Positions 60,221 through 64,000 of a DNA stretch of 64,000 nt are shown here, in pieces (positions within the stretch are counted from its first letter, which is position 1; every line of letters starts with the position of its first letter). The position numbers and the translations under genes were made by a program. This DNA comes from Sphingobium lactosutens (GTDB taxonomy: Bacteria > Pseudomonadota > Alphaproteobacteria > Sphingomonadales > Sphingomonadaceae). The DNA is taken from positions 1 to 64,000 of the forward strand of contig NZ_QJQX01000070.1 of the NCBI RefSeq assembly GCF_013393185.1. The letters run 5' to 3'. The notes beneath the pieces were generated by a model that saw nothing but the letters and a program-made list of their open reading frames with translations, ran no database searches and was not told the origin of the DNA.

Positions 60221-61009
60221 TCAGGCCGCGTCGAAGGTCAGGGTGTAGGTATAGCTGCGATAGGGCGTCTCGGACCCGGCCGGCGCCGCGCCGCGATGGC
60301 GCACCAGGATCAGATAGGTGCCGGCGTCCTCGGGCTTCAGGTTGAAGCGGCCATCGGCGCCGCTCCTGACCTGCGCCACCACCTTGCGCCCGTCATAAAC
60401 GCCGGCGCTGCGGAACAGGGTGATGTCGGCTTGCGGGAGCGGCCTGCCGTCGAACAGCAGGGCGAAGCTGGCGTCCGATCCGGCGACGATCCCGTTGGGA
60501 TGGGTGATGGCCTGGATCTCCAGCGCCTTGCCCAGCGGTTTCAGCGCCGCATCGGTCGGCTTGCCGCGCGTCACATAGGCGTCGGCCAGCGTCATGCTCT
60601 GCACCTCGACCTGCTCGGCATCGGCAGGCGGCTCGCCGCCTTCGCCGCGCATCTTCCATTCGCTGTCTTGCCTGAACATCTTGCCCTTGCGCCCGGCGCG
60701 CTGGCCGCTGGTGACGCGATAGGTGCCGTCGGCGGGAATCGCCGCCTCGAAGACGCTGAGGTCGCGCAGATGGGTGACGGGACCGGTCGGTAGTTGCGCC
60801 CCGTCCGGCCCGACCAGATGGAAGGGCGCGTCGCGCATCGCGACTTCGGGCAGGAAAGCGTCCTCGGCAAAGGCCGCCTCAACGGTGACATGGTCGCCCT
60901 TGCCCAGATCGAACAGGGTCGGCAGCACATAGGGCATGTGCGCCTGCGCAGCCGAAGCGCCGATGAGGGTCAGCAGCAGGACCGCGGAACGGAATCGCAA
61001 TATTTTCAT
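60221..61009 (-). CDS. DUF4198 domain-containing periplasmic protein
   Basis: A 262-residue protein with a signal peptide ending AQA and a mature N-terminus beginning HMPYVLPTLFDLGKG, a His-first form typical of DUF4198. The C-terminal half has a beta-sandwich/carboxypeptidase-regulatory-like strand set (GADGRFNLKPEDAGTYLILVRHRG). Members accompany metal or heme receptors and sometimes TonB systems. It is divergent from a heme-type receptor and shares a possible Fur-box promoter. Confidence 0.85.
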   Translation of the reverse strand: MKILRFRSAVLLLTLIGASAAQAHMPYVLPTLFDLGKGDHVTVEAAFAEDAFLPEVAMRDAPFHLVGPDGAQLPTGPVTHLRDLSVFEAAIPADGTYRVTSGQRAGRKGKMFRQDSEWKMRGEGGEPPADAEQVEVQSMTLADAYVTRGKPTDAALKPLGKALEIQAITHPNGIVAGSDASFALLFDGRPLPQADITLFRSAGVYDGRKVVAQVRSGADGRFNLKPEDAGTYLILVRHRGAAPAGSETPYRSYTYTLTFDAA

Positions 61010-61041
61010 AAAGTCCCCTTTCTGCGTCGGCAGCTATAACT

Positions 61042-61066
61042 AATGAGACTCACTTGCAATATCATT
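61042..61066. promoter_or_regulatory. Fur-box-like element in the divergent DUF4198/heme receptor promoter
   Basis: The segment begins AATGAGACTCACTTGCAAT and continues to ATCATT at 61066. It resembles Fur-type sites (GAGAATNATTTGCAAT form). It lies between two divergent genes, where an iron-responsive repressor would control both. Recognised by eye. Confidence 0.5.
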
Positions 61067-61139
61067 TATACCTGTTAGGTGCGAGGCCGTTCGGGGCGTC
61101 AACGCCCCATCGCACATCGCCAAAAGGGGGCCGCGAATC

Positions 61140-63236
61140 ATGAAGAAGACCAGACTGCCGCTGCTGTTGGGAACCGCACTGATCATCGCACCGATCCCGG
61201 CGCTGGCGCAGGATGAGGGCGATGCGCCGGAAACCACGCGCATGGCGCTCGACCGCATGGTCATCTCCGCCGGTACGGAAAAGGTCGCGATCGACACGCC
61301 GCAGGCGGTCAGCACGCTCGATCAGGAGGATATCGATCAGGTTCAGGCGACCACCATCGGCGACCTGCTGGAAGGGATGCCGGGCGTCAACGTTCAGGGC
61401 GGCGTCGGCCAGCTGGGGCAGGGCTTCAACATTCGCGGCATGGGCACGGCGATCGGCGACAGCGATAACCGCATTCTGCTGACGGTCGATGGCGTCACCA
61501 AATTCTACGAACAATATCGCATGGGCGCGCTCTTTACCGAGCCGGAACTGTACAAGCGGGTCGAAGTGCTGCGCGGGCCCGCCTCATCGACCCTCTATGG
61601 CGCCGGCGCGCTGGCGGGCGTGGTCAACTTCACCACCAAGGATGCGTCCGACTTCCTGAGTGAGGGCGATCCGCTGGCGGTGCGCCTCAAGGCCGCGACC
61701 GAAACCAATGCGGAAGCGCGCACCTTGTCGGGCATCGTCGCTGTGCAGCCGACCGAAGGCGTCGAACTGCTGGGCAGCTACAACTACCGCCGTACCGACG
61801 ATTACAAGAGCGGCAATGGCGACACGGTCGCCGCCTCCGCAACCGAATCCGACAGCTGGCTGGTCAAGGGCCGCGTCTCGATCGGCGGCAACAGGAATCA
61901 TGCCGTCTGGGCCAGCTATCAGGACTGGATCAGCGATGCGCCGCAGGTCTATGATCAGGTGTCCGCCACGACGGGCAGCGCCCTGATGCGCCGTCGCGTC
62001 CACGACAAGACGGCGGTGATCGGTTATCTTAACGATTTTAATGGCAGCAAGCTGCTCAACGTCGAGGCGCAGGCTGCCTATTCGCTGTCGAAGGTGCACC
62101 AGACCGAAACCGCCTTCCTCGGCCCGCTCGCCTATTCCGAATTTTCCTATGAAAGCTGGCAGGCGAAGGTCCAGAACACCAGCGAGTTCGACATGGGCGG
62201 CGACTGGACGACCTTCCTGATTTTGGGCGGGCAATGGAGTGAGCAGAAGCGCCGCAATCCCCGCGTCGCCACCAACGGCACGGTGACGCCGGGCGCAGGC
62301 ACCCATCCCGAAGGCGACATGACCCGCTACGGCCTATATGGCCAGCTGGAGATCATCTGGTCCGACAAGCTGACCATCATGCCCGGCGTCCGCATCGACT
62401 GGACCGACCTGAAGCCCGGCGCCACGGTCGTCGGCGGTACTGTGCTGACCGATCGCGTGAAGCATGACGGCGTATCTCCCAAGCTGGCCGCGCTTTACAA
62501 CGTCACCCCGTGGTTCGGCCTGTTCGGGTCGGTGGCGCGCACCGTGCGCATGCCCAATATCGACGAAGTCTTTACCCGTGCGGCGACCCCGGCCCCGCTC
62601 GGCCGTCCCAGCAACCCCGATCTGCGACCGGAGAAGTCAGACAATATCGAGGCCGGTTTCACCCTGTCCTTCGACGGACTTCTGGACAAAAACGACCGCT
62701 TCCGCGCCAAGACCACGCTGTTCCGCAACGACGTCAAGGATCTGATCATGCAGACCACGGCGGCATCGGGTGTGCCCTACTTCCAGAATATCGGGCGCTC
62801 GCGCTTCAAGGGGCTGGAGGTCGAGGCGGAATATGGCTTCGGCGGTTTCTTCGCGCGCGGCAACGCCTCCTTCATCGACGGCAAGGATCGGCTGACCGGC
62901 AATTATCTCAACACGATTCCCGCAAACGACTATCGCCTGACGCTCGGCTATGCCGATGCGGATACCGGCCTGTCGGGCGGCTGGACCGGCGAGTTCGCCG
63001 AGCGGCAGGACAAGGTGGCGACCGGTCCCTTCTCCTCCGCCGGGTCGGGCATCGCGACGCCGGGCTATACCGTCCACAACCTCTTCTTCGCCTTCAAGCC
63101 GCAGAGCGGCCCGGCCAAGGGGTTCGAATTCCGCATCGCTGTGGATAACGTCTTCGACAAACAATATCGCCGCCACCTGTCCGCGCTCGCGGCGGAGGGG
63201 CAGAGCTTCAGGTTCACCGTGGCGAACACATTCTGA
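61140..63236 (+). CDS. TonB-dependent heme/hemoglobin-type receptor
   Basis: A 698-residue outer-membrane receptor with a signal peptide (cleavage near ALA-QD). The plug is FNIRGMGTAIGDSDNRILLTVDGVTKFYEQYRMG with VEVLRGPASSTLYGAGALAGVVNF. The barrel contains the NPDLRPEKSDNIEAG motif of the heme/hemoglobin family and ends RFTVANTF. It imports heme or another iron complex with TonB energy. A FRAP/NPNL-like region (VARTVRMPNIDEVFTR) is present. It precedes a tonB gene by 4 bp. Confidence 0.88.
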   Translation: MKKTRLPLLLGTALIIAPIPALAQDEGDAPETTRMALDRMVISAGTEKVAIDTPQAVSTLDQEDIDQVQATTIGDLLEGMPGVNVQGGVGQLGQGFNIRGMGTAIGDSDNRILLTVDGVTKFYEQYRMGALFTEPELYKRVEVLRGPASSTLYGAGALAGVVNFTTKDASDFLSEGDPLAVRLKAATETNAEARTLSGIVAVQPTEGVELLGSYNYRRTDDYKSGNGDTVAASATESDSWLVKGRVSIGGNRNHAVWASYQDWISDAPQVYDQVSATTGSALMRRRVHDKTAVIGYLNDFNGSKLLNVEAQAAYSLSKVHQTETAFLGPLAYSEFSYESWQAKVQNTSEFDMGGDWTTFLILGGQWSEQKRRNPRVATNGTVTPGAGTHPEGDMTRYGLYGQLEIIWSDKLTIMPGVRIDWTDLKPGATVVGGTVLTDRVKHDGVSPKLAALYNVTPWFGLFGSVARTVRMPNIDEVFTRAATPAPLGRPSNPDLRPEKSDNIEAGFTLSFDGLLDKNDRFRAKTTLFRNDVKDLIMQTTAASGVPYFQNIGRSRFKGLEVEAEYGFGGFFARGNASFIDGKDRLTGNYLNTIPANDYRLTLGYADADTGLSGGWTGEFAERQDKVATGPFSSAGSGIATPGYTVHNLFFAFKPQSGPAKGFEFRIAVDNVFDKQYRRHLSALAAEGQSFRFTVANTF

Positions 63237-63240
63237 CGCC

Positions 63241-64000
63241 ATGACCCACGCAGCGCATCCTTTCCGTATCGGTGGACCGGCAGCGGCATCGCTGCTGGTC
63301 AACGCCCTGCTGATCGCGGCGCTGCTCAACCTTGGCATGGGGCATGTCAGCCGGCGGACCGAGTCCCCGGCAATGACGGTCCTGTCCCTTGCCCTGCTCA
63401 AGGGGGTGGAGCAGGGCAAGGAAGAGGCGGAGACAGCGGCGCCCAGCACGCCCGCCGCCGTCCCGCCTCCGCTCGCCGATCCGCTCCTCGCGCCGCAGCC
63501 GGCGACAGTCGCAGCGGTCGCGCCGCCGGTCGTGGCGGTTCCGTCGCGCCTTTCCTTGCCGCTGCCGGTCCAGCCGGCCGCCGTACCCGCTGCCAGTGCC
63601 GCCCCGGCTGCCTACCAGCCCGCCCGCCCGGCGATGGCCGCCGCCGCTTCTCCGTCGGCAGCATCGCCTGCGCGGCGCGGCGCGGCCGACGGCCTCGACG
63701 TCAAGGCGCCGCCGGGTACCAGCCGCAGCTACGCCGCCAAGGTCCGGTCCTGGCTCTACGCGCATAAAATCTATCCCCGTCGCGCCCGGATGCGGCGGGA
63801 GGAGGGGCAGGTGCAGGTCCGCTTCGTCCTCGACCGCGCCGGCATGTTGCTGGAAGGCGCTGTCATCCGGGGATCGGGCAATGCCGTGCTGGACGAGGAA
63901 GCCGAAGCGATGCTGCGCCGCGCCGCGCCCTATCCCCGCGCCCCGGCCGAACTGCCCGGCGAGCGCATCGAGTTCACCGCCCCGATCATCTTCACTCTGC
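63241..64000 (+). CDS. tonB: TonB energy-transducing protein (cut by window edge)
   Basis: At least 253 residues, running off the window without a stop. An N-terminal membrane helix (PAAASLLVNALLIAALLNLG), a Pro/Ala-rich spacer and a C-terminal TonB domain (YPRRARMRREEGQVQVRFVLDRAG and RIEFTAPIIFTL) are seen. Only a few residues are likely missing. It sits 4 bp after the heme-type receptor and probably energises it specifically. Confidence 0.93.
   Translation, partial: MTHAAHPFRIGGPAAASLLVNALLIAALLNLGMGHVSRRTESPAMTVLSLALLKGVEQGKEEAETAAPSTPAAVPPPLADPLLAPQPATVAAVAPPVVAVPSRLSLPLPVQPAAVPAASAAPAAYQPARPAMAAAASPSAASPARRGAADGLDVKAPPGTSRSYAAKVRSWLYAHKIYPRRARMRREEGQVQVRFVLDRAGMLLEGAVIRGSGNAVLDEEAEAMLRRAAPYPRAPAELPGERIEFTAPIIFTL

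Overview
The window reads as a chromosomal segment of a sphingomonad-type alphaproteobacterium (Sphingobium, Sphingomonas or Novosphingobium group). The evidence is high GC, TonB-dependent receptors in place of SusCD, GPH-type sugar transport, a Sphingomonas-type non-phosphorylative L-rhamnose pathway, and the gene order ybgC-tolQRAB-pal. Genus and species cannot be fixed from the sequence alone. No transposase, integrase or CRISPR array was seen.

Region 1 (1-29.5 kb) is a pectin/rhamnogalacturonan-I (RG-I) utilisation locus. Outer-membrane uptake is by a large TonB-dependent receptor (25546-28491). Exported enzymes include two CE12-type acetylesterases, a GH35 beta-galactosidase, GH43-type arabinan-active enzymes and SGNH or alpha/beta-hydrolase esterases. 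Inner-membrane import is by RhaT and a GPH symporter. A cytoplasmic GH105 hydrolase opens unsaturated galacturonyl-rhamnose, whose unsaturated half goes to KduI and KduD (KduD is cut by the left edge). The rhamnose half passes through the mutarotase RhaM, then LRA1 (dehydrogenase), LRA2 (lactonase), LRA3 (dehydratase), LRA5 (dehydrogenase) and LRA6 (hydrolase), giving pyruvate plus L-lactate. A lutABC L-lactate oxidation operon sits in the same locus and would turn the lactate into pyruvate. Two IclR-type and one LacI-type regulator are present. A recurring TCCCACA/TTCCACAT element lies in front of most of these transcription units.

Region 2 (29.6-47 kb) is core chromosome: the Tol-Pal operon, 3-hydroxybutyryl-CoA dehydrogenase, an RTX repeat protein, a DUF1801 protein, and a yybP-ykoY-type manganese riboswitch in front of a UPF0016/GDT1-type Mn exporter. 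An NDUFA9-like protein, UppP, and glutamate synthase gltD/gltB with a Met-rich DUF2059 gene between them follow. tRNA-Leu(GAG) lies at 47688-47774.

Region 3 (47.8-55.6 kb) is a compact, translationally coupled virB2-B3-B4-B6-B8-B9-B10-B11 type IV secretion cluster. It has no virB1, virB5, virB7 or virD4 in the window.

Region 4 (55.8-64 kb) holds two sulfotransferases flanking two exported proteins with phage-like folds (tail collar and right-handed beta-helix). These are followed by an EF-hand protein, a DUF4198 protein, a heme/hemoglobin-type TonB-dependent receptor with a Fur-box-like element in the divergent promoter, and a TonB protein cut by the right edge.
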